DNA of 20,968 nt. Source: an uncultured Lachnospiraceae bacterium. GTDB taxonomy: Bacteria; Bacillota; Clostridia; Lachnospirales; Lachnospiraceae. Below the pieces are notes generated by a model that had not been told where the DNA came from, searched no databases, and saw only the letters and a program-made list of their open reading frames with translations. Below are positions 1-7,026 of this stretch, piece by piece; the first letter of the stretch is position 1; every line of letters starts with the position of its first letter. A program made the position numbers and the translations under genes. Location: assembly GCA_900551235.1 (NCBI GenBank), contig URUU01000041.1, positions 1-20,968 on the forward strand. Reading direction: 5' to 3'.

Positions 1-197
1 TTCTTTTCCGGCTCTTTCTTCTGCGTTTCCGTCTGTTTTTCGGATGCTTTTGTTTTCTGTTTCTTTTCCGGCTCTTTCTTCTGCGTTTCCGTCTGTTTTT
101 CGGATGCTTTTGTTTTCTGTTTCTTTTCCGGCTCTTTCTTCTGCGTTTCCGTCTGTTTTTCGGATGCTTTTGTTTCCTGTTTCTTTTCAGGCTCTTT
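1..197. repeat. 60-bp in-frame tandem repeat, three full copies plus a partial one
   Basis: Positions 1-60 and 61-120 are identical. Positions 121-180 differ by a single base (position 176, T to C). Positions 181-197 match the start of the unit with one mismatch (189), after which the similarity stops. The unit is exactly 20 codons, so copy-number changes keep the reading frame of the surface protein on the minus strand. The array reaches position 1 and probably continues beyond the window, so the true copy number cannot be read here. Confidence 0.97.
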
Positions 198-632
198 GAT
201 TTCAATGGTGATCTTTGGCAGAATCACATCCTTTGCCAGCTTATATTCTTCCGGAAGCTCTGCTGTAAAAGTATATTTGCCTGCAGCAGAGTCTTCTTTG
301 TAATCGCTTTTCCAGGTCACATCTTTGATCTTGATGTCCTCCGCCTTCTTCTCATCGTCCTTTTTGTATCCCCTGGCTTTCAGTTCCTTTGGCAGCTTCA
401 TATCCTTTTTCTTTGTTCCTTTTATAAAGGAAGTCTGTTCCGGTTTTGGAACAGAGATACTGATCACGCTGATCTTTTCTTTCTTTGATTCTTTGCTGTC
501 TGCTTTTGCTGCCTCAGAGGATGCTTCCTTCTCTGTCTGTGCTGCCTGTACCTGGTAAACATTCCCCGGTGTCATCGTTGTAAGCAGTGCTGCTGCCAGC
601 ATCACTGCCAGCATATTTTTCCTTCTCTTCAT
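1..632 (-). CDS. Secreted/surface protein with Ig-like module and 20-residue charged repeats (partial, runs off left edge)
   Basis: Open reading frame of 210 codons from ATG at 632 to the window edge, with no stop; the C-terminus is missing. GGAGG lies 8 nt upstream of the ATG (641-645), which fixes the start. The N-terminus has a signal peptide: basic MKRRK, a hydrophobic segment to about residue 20, and a likely cleavage after VQA at residue 30. Residues 31-52 are polar and charged. Residues about 53-146 resemble the small Ig-like modules common in surface proteins of gut Clostridia (pattern TWKSD, then GKYTFTAELPEEY, then LPKITIEI). From residue 147 a 20-residue Lys/Glu/Gln/Thr-rich unit repeats in frame (EPEKKQxTKASEKQTETQKK, x = E then K). 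The export signal and modules suggest a cell-surface or secreted role, but no enzymatic domain is visible in the part seen. It lies 42 bp after truA with no terminator seen between, so it may share transcripts with it. Confidence 0.85.
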   Translation of the reverse strand, partial: MKRRKNMLAVMLAAALLTTMTPGNVYQVQAAQTEKEASSEAAKADSKESKKEKISVISISVPKPEQTSFIKGTKKKDMKLPKELKARGYKKDDEKKAEDIKIKDVTWKSDYKEDSAAGKYTFTAELPEEYKLAKDVILPKITIEIKEPEKKQETKASEKQTETQKKEPEKKQKTKASEKQTETQKKEPEKKQKTKASEKQTETQKKEPEK

Positions 633-674
633 ATTGTCCACCTCCAGATTTTCTATTCGCAATTTCCGAACCCT

Positions 675-1418
675 TTATTTCTCATCATACGCAATCTCAA
701 CGAGCGTCAGTCCCTCCGGCCTTGCCGTCTCCCCCGCAAGCGTCCGGTCTTTTGCTTCCAGAATTTCTTTGATCTGACACGGTTCAATAAAGCCTCCTCC
801 TACGCGGATCAGCGTCCCACTTATGATACGAACCATATTATAAAGAAATCCATTGCCTTTGACACGTATAATAATCATATCCTGTTCTTTTCTCACCTCC
901 AGAGAATAGATTGTCCGTACCGTATTCGTCACTTCCGGCTTTTCTGTACAGAAACTTTTAAAATCATGTTCTCCTACCAGATACAACGATGCCTCCTGCA
1001 TTTTCACTACATTCAAAGGATAATAATAAAAAAAAGAATTTAATCTTCTGTTCGGATCTGGAAATTTTCGATTTAAGATCCGGTATTCATACGTTTTGGT
1101 GGTTTTCTGGAAACGTGGATGAAAATCCGGTGCCACTTCACAGGAATCCTGAATCCTGATATCCTGCGGAAGGCGGGTATTTAAAGCATAGGAAATCTTA
1201 TCTGCAGGCATACGCGCACCGGTATCAAACACAGCGACATTCCCCAGTGCATGCACCCCTGCATCGGTTCGGCTGGCACCAATGACTTTGATGTCCTCTT
1301 TCAGCAGTTCCGAGAGATGGTGGTTCAGTACCTCCTCGATCGTTACAGCATTTGGCTGTATCTGCCAGCCATGATAATTGGTTCCATCGTAAGCTACAGT
1401 CAGTTTTACGCGTTTCAT
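675..1418 (-). CDS. truA: tRNA pseudouridine(38-40) synthase TruA
   Basis: Converts uridines 38, 39 and 40 in the tRNA anticodon arm to pseudouridine in the cytoplasm. The 247-residue product has the TruA start VKLTVAYDGTNYHGWQ. It also has the catalytic-Asp motif GASRTDAGVHA, with Asp at about residue 52, and a later KGNGFLYNMVR segment typical of the family. Length is normal for Firmicute TruA. I chose ATG 1418, with GGAGG 9 nt upstream (1428-1432); an in-frame TTG one codon earlier (1421) is also possible. It follows ecfT by 72 bp, as in the conserved Firmicute order ecfA1-ecfA2-ecfT-truA. An intrinsic terminator lies in that gap, so its expression may depend on read-through. Confidence 0.95.
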   Translation of the reverse strand: MKRVKLTVAYDGTNYHGWQIQPNAVTIEEVLNHHLSELLKEDIKVIGASRTDAGVHALGNVAVFDTGARMPADKISYALNTRLPQDIRIQDSCEVAPDFHPRFQKTTKTYEYRILNRKFPDPNRRLNSFFYYYPLNVVKMQEASLYLVGEHDFKSFCTEKPEVTNTVRTIYSLEVRKEQDMIIIRVKGNGFLYNMVRIISGTLIRVGGGFIEPCQIKEILEAKDRTLAGETARPEGLTLVEIAYDEK

Positions 1419-1441
1419 CAAACATTTCCTCCATGTTAAGC

Positions 1442-1478
1442 AAAAAACTCTGTTTCATGGAATTTCCACAAAGCAGAG
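1442..1478 (-). terminator. Intrinsic terminator or attenuator between ecfT and truA
   Basis: On the minus strand, CTCTG (1478-1474) pairs with CAGAG (1452-1448). After one mismatch, an inner stem of about seven pairs, including two G-T wobbles, closes a short AAATT loop. Six T residues follow at once (1447-1442). This has the form of a rho-independent terminator, 23 nt before the truA start codon. I see no separate truA promoter after it, so partial read-through or regulated attenuation is likely. The pairing was done by eye with no energy calculation. Confidence 0.6.
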
Positions 1479-1490
1479 CTGCCTTTCTTA

Positions 1491-2297
1491 TCAAAACGGC
1501 ACGATCTTTCCGACTGCCACAATACAGATCAGATAGATGACCAGTACCAGATAGGTTATATGATCTCTCTTTTTGTAAATAAGCGGTTTCATCTTGGTAC
1601 GGCCGTCCCCGCCGCGGTAACCTCTCGCTTCCATTGCCATTGCAAGATCATTCGCCCTGCGAAAAGCAGAAATAAACAGCGGCACCAGAAGCGGCACCAG
1701 ACTTTTCGCCTTTTTGATCAGACCGCCGCTTTCAAAGTCTGCACATCTTGCCATCTGTGCCTTCATGATCTTATCTGTCTCGTCCAGCAGGATCGGGATA
1801 AAGCGAAGTGCGATCGACATCATCATAGATACCTCATGCACCGGAACTTTTATTTTTTTCAGAGGGGAGAGTGCCTTCTCCAGTCCGTCCGTCAGATTGT
1901 TCGGTGTTGTTGTCAGTGTCAGCACTGAAGATCCAAGGATCAGATAAGTCAGGCGGACTGCCATAAAAGCTGCCTGACGGATGCCTTCCCAGGTTACTTT
2001 CAGTTTCCAGATCGCAAATGCAGTCGTTCCCGGTGTCAGGAACAGATTAAAGACAACCGTGATCATCATCAGAACAAAAATCCCTTTCAGACCTTTGACC
2101 ATAAAAGAAAACGGTACTTTTGAAATCCCGATCACACACGCAAGAAACAGCGTTGCCACCACATAAACACTGATCTTCTGAAACAGGAACAGCGAAATGA
2201 TAAACACGAGCGTTCCAAATAGCTTCACACGCGGATCCATTTTGTGTATCACCGAATCCGACGGATAATACTGTCCTAATGTAATATCTCTTAACAT
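1491..2297 (-). CDS. ecfT: ECF transporter transmembrane component EcfT
   Basis: Membrane scaffold of a group II energy-coupling factor importer. It links the two ATPases to interchangeable substrate-binding S components for vitamins or metals. The 268-residue protein has hydrophobic segments around residues 26-58, 66-90, 108-130, 153-172 and 246-264. The cytoplasmic coupling region carries the two Ala-Arg motifs that grip the ATPases: AQMARCADFESGG (ARC at 183-185) and AMEARGYRGG (ARG at 224-226). The first motif has Cys where Gly is usual. The ATG at 2297 overlaps the end of ecfA2 by 7 bp, indicating coupled translation. No S component is encoded nearby, as expected for a shared module. Confidence 0.95.
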   Translation of the reverse strand: MLRDITLGQYYPSDSVIHKMDPRVKLFGTLVFIISLFLFQKISVYVVATLFLACVIGISKVPFSFMVKGLKGIFVLMMITVVFNLFLTPGTTAFAIWKLKVTWEGIRQAAFMAVRLTYLILGSSVLTLTTTPNNLTDGLEKALSPLKKIKVPVHEVSMMMSIALRFIPILLDETDKIMKAQMARCADFESGGLIKKAKSLVPLLVPLFISAFRRANDLAMAMEARGYRGGDGRTKMKPLIYKKRDHITYLVLVIYLICIVAVGKIVPF

Positions 2298-3154
2298 AGC
2301 TTTTTCCTTTTCTCGATTGCCTGCAGTATCGCTTCTTTTGCCTCTTCCACCGTCGTGACGGCCGTATCAATATCCCAGCCTTTTTCTTCCAGTGCTTTTA
2401 CCACGTAAGTCACCTGCGGTGCAGCAAGTCCCATCGCTTCCAGTTCCTTATAATGCCGGAACACTTTTTTTGGGGTATCATCAAAAACAGCCTTTCCGTC
2501 GTTGATCACGATAATGCGATCCACATACTTTGCCACATCTTCCATGCTGTGGGATACCAGAATTACAGTAATGCCACGTTCTTTCTGAAGATATGCCACC
2601 TGATCGAGGATCTCATCCCTGCCCTTTGGATCCAGTCCTGCGGTCGGCTCATCCAGGATCAGTACCTCCGGATGCATGGCAAGAATCCCGGCGATCGCCA
2701 CACGCCGTTTCTGACCTCCGGACAGTTCAAATGGGGACTTTCTGTAATAACTCTCCTCCAGTCCCACCTGAGTCAGTGCCTGTTTTGCCCGTGCTTCTAC
2801 TTCTTCTGTGGAAAGTCCGAGATTCTTCGGGCCAAAGCAGACATCGGAAAATACATCTACTTCAAACAACTGATGCTCCGGATACTGAAAGACCAGTCCG
2901 ACTTTGCTGCGCAGCATGCGCATATCATAGCCTTCCTGATAAATATTCTCTCCATTGTAATAAATGGCACCGCCTGTTGCTTTCAGAAGTCCGTTTAAAT
3001 GCTGGATCAGCGTCGATTTGCCGGAACCGGTATGACCGATAATGCCGATAAACTGTCCGTCCGGTATCTCCAGGCTGATCTCATCAAGTGCTTTTTTTTC
3101 GAACGCATCGCCCTCGCTGTAAACATAGCTTACCTTTTCTAATTTCATTGACAT
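2291..3154 (-). CDS. ecfA2: ECF transporter ATP-binding subunit EcfA2
   Basis: Second ABC ATPase of the energy-coupling factor module. It hydrolyses ATP at the inner face of the membrane together with EcfA1. The 287-residue product shows Walker A GHTGSGKS (40-47), Q-loop VFQYPEHQLF (from about 88), signature LSGGQ (144-148), Walker B LILDEPTAGLD (from 165) and the switch His in SHSME. The EHQLFE segment after the Q-loop is typical of EcfA2. Two starts are possible: ATG 3154, or ATG 3148, which would overlap the ecfA1 stop as ATGA. No strong Shine-Dalgarno site decides between them, and coupling to ecfA1 translation is likely. The gene is flanked by ecfA1 and ecfT, both overlapping it. Confidence 0.95.
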   Translation of the reverse strand: MSMKLEKVSYVYSEGDAFEKKALDEISLEIPDGQFIGIIGHTGSGKSTLIQHLNGLLKATGGAIYYNGENIYQEGYDMRMLRSKVGLVFQYPEHQLFEVDVFSDVCFGPKNLGLSTEEVEARAKQALTQVGLEESYYRKSPFELSGGQKRRVAIAGILAMHPEVLILDEPTAGLDPKGRDEILDQVAYLQKERGITVILVSHSMEDVAKYVDRIIVINDGKAVFDDTPKKVFRHYKELEAMGLAAPQVTYVVKALEEKGWDIDTAVTTVEEAKEAILQAIEKRKKLC

Positions 3155-3990
3155 AATGCTTTTACCAACTCCTCTTTGCTAAGTACACAATCCGGCAGAT
3201 CGACACCTGCTTTTTTCAGTTCATGTGCCAGAAGTGTTACCTGCGGCACATCCAGGCGGTACTTTTTCAGTGTATCTACCTGTGCAAAGATCTCTTCCGG
3301 TGTTCCCTGCATCACAACTTTTCCGTCATCCATAACAATCACTTTGTCAGCATAGATCACTTCTTCCATATAATGTGTGATCAGAAGAACCGTAACCTTT
3401 TCTACCTGATTCAGTGCCCGTACCGTCCGGATGACTTCCTTTCTTCCGTTTGGATCAAGCATTGCCGTCGGTTCATCCAACACGATACACTTTGGATGCA
3501 TCGCTACCACTCCGGCGATCGCCACACGCTGTTTCTGCCCGCCGGAAAGCTTGTTTGGAGAATTTTTGCGATATTCCCACATACCTACGCTCTTTAAACT
3601 CTCTTCCACCCGTTCCCAGATCTCCTCTGTCGGAATTCCCATGTTTTCCGGACCAAATCCGACATCTTCTTCCACAACCGTTCCTATGATCTGATTATCC
3701 GGATTCTGAAAGACCATGCCCGCCGTTTTGCGCACATCCCAGATATTTCTCTCTTCTCTTACATCCATGCCATCTACGTACAGCGTGCCGTCTGTCGGTG
3801 ACAAAATGGCATTGATCTGTTTGGCGAGCGTGGATTTGCCGGATCCATTATGCCCCAGGATCGCCACAAAGTCTCCCTTTTTCACATCCAGATCAACCCC
3901 GTCCACTGCACGGATCGTCTCTTCCACTTCGCCGTTTTCATCGTATTTTTTATATTCAAATGCAAGCTTTGCCGCCTCTATGATTCCCAT
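3145..3990 (-). CDS. ecfA1: ECF transporter ATP-binding subunit EcfA1
   Basis: First ABC ATPase of the energy-coupling factor module. It pairs with EcfA2 and EcfT to power uptake of vitamins by several S components. The 281-residue protein has Walker A GHNGSGKS (46-53), Q-loop MVFQNPDNQIIG (from 92), signature LSGGQ (148-152), Walker B IVLDEPTAMLD (from 169) and the switch His in ITHYMEE. The NPDNQ Q-loop and the order in front of ecfA2 mark it as EcfA1. ATG 3990 has AGAGG about 8 nt upstream. It is the first gene after an 87-bp gap with a recognisable promoter, so it probably opens the ecfA1-ecfA2-ecfT(-truA) transcript. Confidence 0.95.
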   Translation of the reverse strand: MGIIEAAKLAFEYKKYDENGEVEETIRAVDGVDLDVKKGDFVAILGHNGSGKSTLAKQINAILSPTDGTLYVDGMDVREERNIWDVRKTAGMVFQNPDNQIIGTVVEEDVGFGPENMGIPTEEIWERVEESLKSVGMWEYRKNSPNKLSGGQKQRVAIAGVVAMHPKCIVLDEPTAMLDPNGRKEVIRTVRALNQVEKVTVLLITHYMEEVIYADKVIVMDDGKVVMQGTPEEIFAQVDTLKKYRLDVPQVTLLAHELKKAGVDLPDCVLSKEELVKALCQ

Positions 3991-4042
3991 TGTCTTACCT
4001 CTATGCTTTCAATTCTTTTCTTAACTGGCACACTTGCGTTCT

Positions 4043-4071
4043 ATTGTAAGTCATTTATTTTGTAATTACAA
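4043..4071 (-). promoter_or_regulatory. Probable SigA-type promoter for ecfA1-ecfA2-ecfT
   Basis: On the minus strand, TTGTAA (4071-4066, four of six to the -35 consensus) is followed after 17 bp by TACAAT (4048-4043, five of six to the -10). A start about 7 bp on would give a leader of roughly 45 nt before ecfA1. The -35 lies in the 12-bp perfect palindrome TTGTAATTACAA, which could be a binding site for a dimeric regulator or chance in an AT-rich gap. Confidence 0.5.
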
Positions 4072-4077
4072 GTGTTT

Positions 4078-5253
4078 TTATCTTGCATACGGCAGTCCCG
4101 TAAGAAGCTGTGCAAAGAACTGCAGTCCACAAAACAGATGCCAGAGCAAAAGTACCAGGCATATCGTATTTTTCCAGCCGAAGCAGAACGCTTTTCCATC
4201 TTTGGAAGGCTTTGCAGCAACCTGATACAGTTTTGCCGCTGAAACTGCAAAGATCAGTGTCAGACAGAAGCTGTAACCCCAGGTCAGGTTTCCGTCATTC
4301 TGGCATTCCCCGGTCTGATTTAAGAACAAAAACTCCAGGAAACCGCACAGCCAGATCATCCAGGAGGTTGCATAAATGCGGTCTTTTTTCAGTTCTCTCC
4401 AGTTAAAAAGCAGAACTGCAAGCGGAAATGCTGCCGACTGCAAAATGGAGCAGATTGGATGTGCATTACGAAGCCTTAAAATATAGGCAACGGAAAATAC
4501 GATGGAACCGCCATTTGTACCCTCCCCAAACAAACGGATGCTTTGAAAGATCAGAATACCAAGTGACGGGATCACAGCAAGTCCAAACCAGAAAACCGCC
4601 CTGAAATCTTTTCCCTTACTTTTGATCAGGTCACGCAGCAACAAAATCCCCATCACCGGCGCAAAACACAACAGAAAGTTCGGTTTCATAAAATTGGCCA
4701 GGAAAAAGGCTGCTGCAAATGCAAGCCACTGCCTGCCTTTGAAGGTTTCTTTATAGCTTTCCTGGTGGCGGAAATACAGAAGCAGCACCAGCAGTCCAAA
4801 TACCCGCATGCCAAGATACGTATCGTTGTGCCACATACTTCCGCTCTGAAGCCCCATATTCCGGTACTTATGGATAAGCGGCAGATACAGCGGCATTTCC
4901 AGGTTCGCTGCAAATGCCAGGAGCTGCAAAGCCAGCGCATTTCCATCTGGAACAATCTGCTGCATGATCCGGAAACTCAAATACACTGCTGCCAGTGTCA
5001 GCACCGTCAGAAGTACCGGGATCACCTTGCTTCCAAATCCCGCCCGGCATATGTATTTATATAAGATTTCAAGTAAACTGTAACCTTCCCCGTTCATTCC
5101 GCTCTGAATATGTGCCGGCAGATCCGAATGATACTTTCCTTTTTCCGGCAGGCACATATGATAATACAGAAAACAGCACGCTGCCCCATACAGCAGGTAG
5201 AGACAGTCAGCAAGGAATCTCTCCTGTTTCTCTCTTTTTTCTCTTTCTATCAT
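4078..5253 (-). CDS. Polytopic membrane protein of unknown function, GT-C-like features
   Basis: 391 residues with about ten to twelve hydrophobic segments. The first spans about 14-32 after a charged N-terminus, the last about 362-384. I do not recognise a named family with certainty. The loop after the first segment carries an acidic motif, SDLPAH (43-48), the place where GT-C glycosyltransferases keep a catalytic Asp. Further conserved-looking polar motifs are WHNDT (141-145), FMKPNF (188-193) and GECQNDGNLTWGY (315-327). Similar WHN-T and GN-WGY signatures occur, from memory, in uncharacterised membrane proteins of Firmicutes, possibly linked to surface polysaccharides; this is inference. 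ATG 5253 lies 6 bp after the VWA gene, with GGAGG inside that gene's end (5265-5269) and AAAGG closer, so it is probably the last gene of the gltX transcript. No convincing terminator follows. Confidence 0.75.
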   Translation of the reverse strand: MIEREKREKQERFLADCLYLLYGAACCFLYYHMCLPEKGKYHSDLPAHIQSGMNGEGYSLLEILYKYICRAGFGSKVIPVLLTVLTLAAVYLSFRIMQQIVPDGNALALQLLAFAANLEMPLYLPLIHKYRNMGLQSGSMWHNDTYLGMRVFGLLVLLLYFRHQESYKETFKGRQWLAFAAAFFLANFMKPNFLLCFAPVMGILLLRDLIKSKGKDFRAVFWFGLAVIPSLGILIFQSIRLFGEGTNGGSIVFSVAYILRLRNAHPICSILQSAAFPLAVLLFNWRELKKDRIYATSWMIWLCGFLEFLFLNQTGECQNDGNLTWGYSFCLTLIFAVSAAKLYQVAAKPSKDGKAFCFGWKNTICLVLLLWHLFCGLQFFAQLLTGLPYAR

Positions 5254-5259
5254 GTTCCT

Positions 5260-7026
5260 TTAATCCTCCAGTTGTTTTTTCAGATAACGTCCCACAACAT
5301 TGGAAAAATTTTCAATGCTGCGGATATACGCAAAATCTTTGCCAAAAATCCGGCGTTCTGCCAGAAGATCCTGTTCCTCCCCGGTAAAAACACCCAGCAC
5401 CGATACACCGGCATTTCGCAGATGGCGCACCTCCATCGCCGTATCTTTTGTCCCGTAATCACCAAAATATGCTCTGGGATTGCGGCTGTTCGGACGGTTG
5501 ACTACGATGTCATTTGGTCTGCCGTCGCTGAGTACAATGAGAATCCTGTTTTCTTCCGCCCGCTGCAGAAGTCCCGCTGCCGCCGCACGCACGGCCAGAC
5601 CGTCCCGGTTGTTTGAGGAACCGTAAAATTCAAAAATTCTCCGGTTTGCCTCAGCGCCCTCTTCATATTCGCGAAATCTTCGCATAACCGTGTAATCCCA
5701 GAAGGTACAGAAGCTCATCACCCTGTGCGGAATGTGGATATTCGTCAGTGCTTCACTTATGATATATGCCTGCAGGGCAATCTGGCTCTGCCTGCTCCTC
5801 TGGGAACCACTTCCGTCGATCAGAACTTCCACCACAAAATCCGTATTATATCTTTTCGTCTCTCTCAAAAACAGTTTCCGGTTCTGTGTCCTTCCGATAT
5901 TCCAGAGACGATTTGGAAGAATACACCCGTACTCTGCGACAAAACTCTCCCGCTCGTTCCGTGCCAGCAGTGCGCGGTGCAGAACCTCCGTCAAAATCTG
6001 GATATTCTGTTTTGCCACCCTTGCATTCTGCTGATAAAAACGAAGATTGACCTCTTTTGTCCTTCTCGCATACTCAGACTGTGCATTCACCCGGACCATG
6101 CCGGCAAGGATTCCGTCCGTAAAATACAGGCTGCAGTCCGCATGTGCCCCGATACAGTTCTTCCGGTTGATACGCTCCGCCTCCAGCGGTGTCAGATACG
6201 TTCTTCCGTAATTCAGCTCAATATAACTGTTCATTTTTGAGATGGCTTCGTCATCCAGACCGACAACCGTGGTCTTGCCTTTCTGATCTCTTTCTTTTTC
6301 CGATGGATCTTTCTCGGAAAACGTACTCATGGCATCTGCAAGCTGTCCCTGCATCCTGCGGTACGAATCTTCTGCCGCCTCCTCTGCCAGAAAATCATTC
6401 CAGTCAAATCCGGACAGTTCTTCCATACTGACTGCACGCACCCTCTGAAGATCACCGACTCTTTTTTCAAATGCCGGATCGACCATCTGATTATAGAGCC
6501 GGTCCGCCGTCCCGATCAGTGTTTCCGTATCTTTTGCCTGTTCCAGATTCTGGAGCTGCAAAAATTTTTCCCGTATATTTTTATCTGCTGCAAGCTTCCC
6601 GGTCAGTGCCTCGCTTAAATATGCCATTTTCAGCCTGCCGGTATAAGTGCCGGTCATTTTATCAAAATCATGGTCTAAGATGGCTTCAAATGCCTTTCTG
6701 CGGATATCCGGAACACCGGGACGCTCTTTTTCAATCTTCTTATGGCATGCCGCTTCCACGCAGAGCTGCCCGATCTGCACAAGCGGCTGCTCTTCTGCTC
6801 CCAGATATACCTTCTGCAGCAGATACAGTGCAAAGGCATCTTTGTCAAAAAAGCGGGAAAATGCGCCCTGCTTGATGGCATCATAGATGGAAATATATTT
6901 TGATTTATAAAATGAGGCAATATCAGGTTTCGTATCCAGATCATAGTCCCCGCTGACCGTCCACATCAGATTTCGGATACGGTTTTCGATTTCAAAACTG
7001 CCATGCTCCATCTCTTCGTTTATCAA
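5260..7026 (-). CDS. VWA domain protein, NorD/CobT-like partner of a MoxR ATPase
   Basis: 588 residues with no signal peptide or membrane segment, so probably cytoplasmic. The C-terminal 185 residues form a von Willebrand A domain with a metal-ion site: DGSGS at 404-408 and SDGRPND with Asp at about 501, plus a central NNRDG (about 473-476). The first 400 residues are mostly helical and charged and I cannot assign them. The layout of long N-terminal region plus C-terminal VWA, directly after a MoxR-type ATPase, matches NorD, CobT and CbbO. In these pairs the VWA protein guides the ATPase to a client enzyme for activation or metal insertion. The start is probably TTG 7026, whose TTGA overlaps the ATPase stop, with GGAGG 10 nt upstream; ATG 7011 is the alternative but lacks a good site. 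It is often labelled nitric oxide reductase activation protein, yet no reductase is present here. Confidence 0.85.
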   Translation of the reverse strand: MINEEMEHGSFEIENRIRNLMWTVSGDYDLDTKPDIASFYKSKYISIYDAIKQGAFSRFFDKDAFALYLLQKVYLGAEEQPLVQIGQLCVEAACHKKIEKERPGVPDIRRKAFEAILDHDFDKMTGTYTGRLKMAYLSEALTGKLAADKNIREKFLQLQNLEQAKDTETLIGTADRLYNQMVDPAFEKRVGDLQRVRAVSMEELSGFDWNDFLAEEAAEDSYRRMQGQLADAMSTFSEKDPSEKERDQKGKTTVVGLDDEAISKMNSYIELNYGRTYLTPLEAERINRKNCIGAHADCSLYFTDGILAGMVRVNAQSEYARRTKEVNLRFYQQNARVAKQNIQILTEVLHRALLARNERESFVAEYGCILPNRLWNIGRTQNRKLFLRETKRYNTDFVVEVLIDGSGSQRSRQSQIALQAYIISEALTNIHIPHRVMSFCTFWDYTVMRRFREYEEGAEANRRIFEFYGSSNNRDGLAVRAAAAGLLQRAEENRILIVLSDGRPNDIVVNRPNSRNPRAYFGDYGTKDTAMEVRHLRNAGVSVLGVFTGEEQDLLAERRIFGKDFAYIRSIENFSNVVGRYLKKQLED

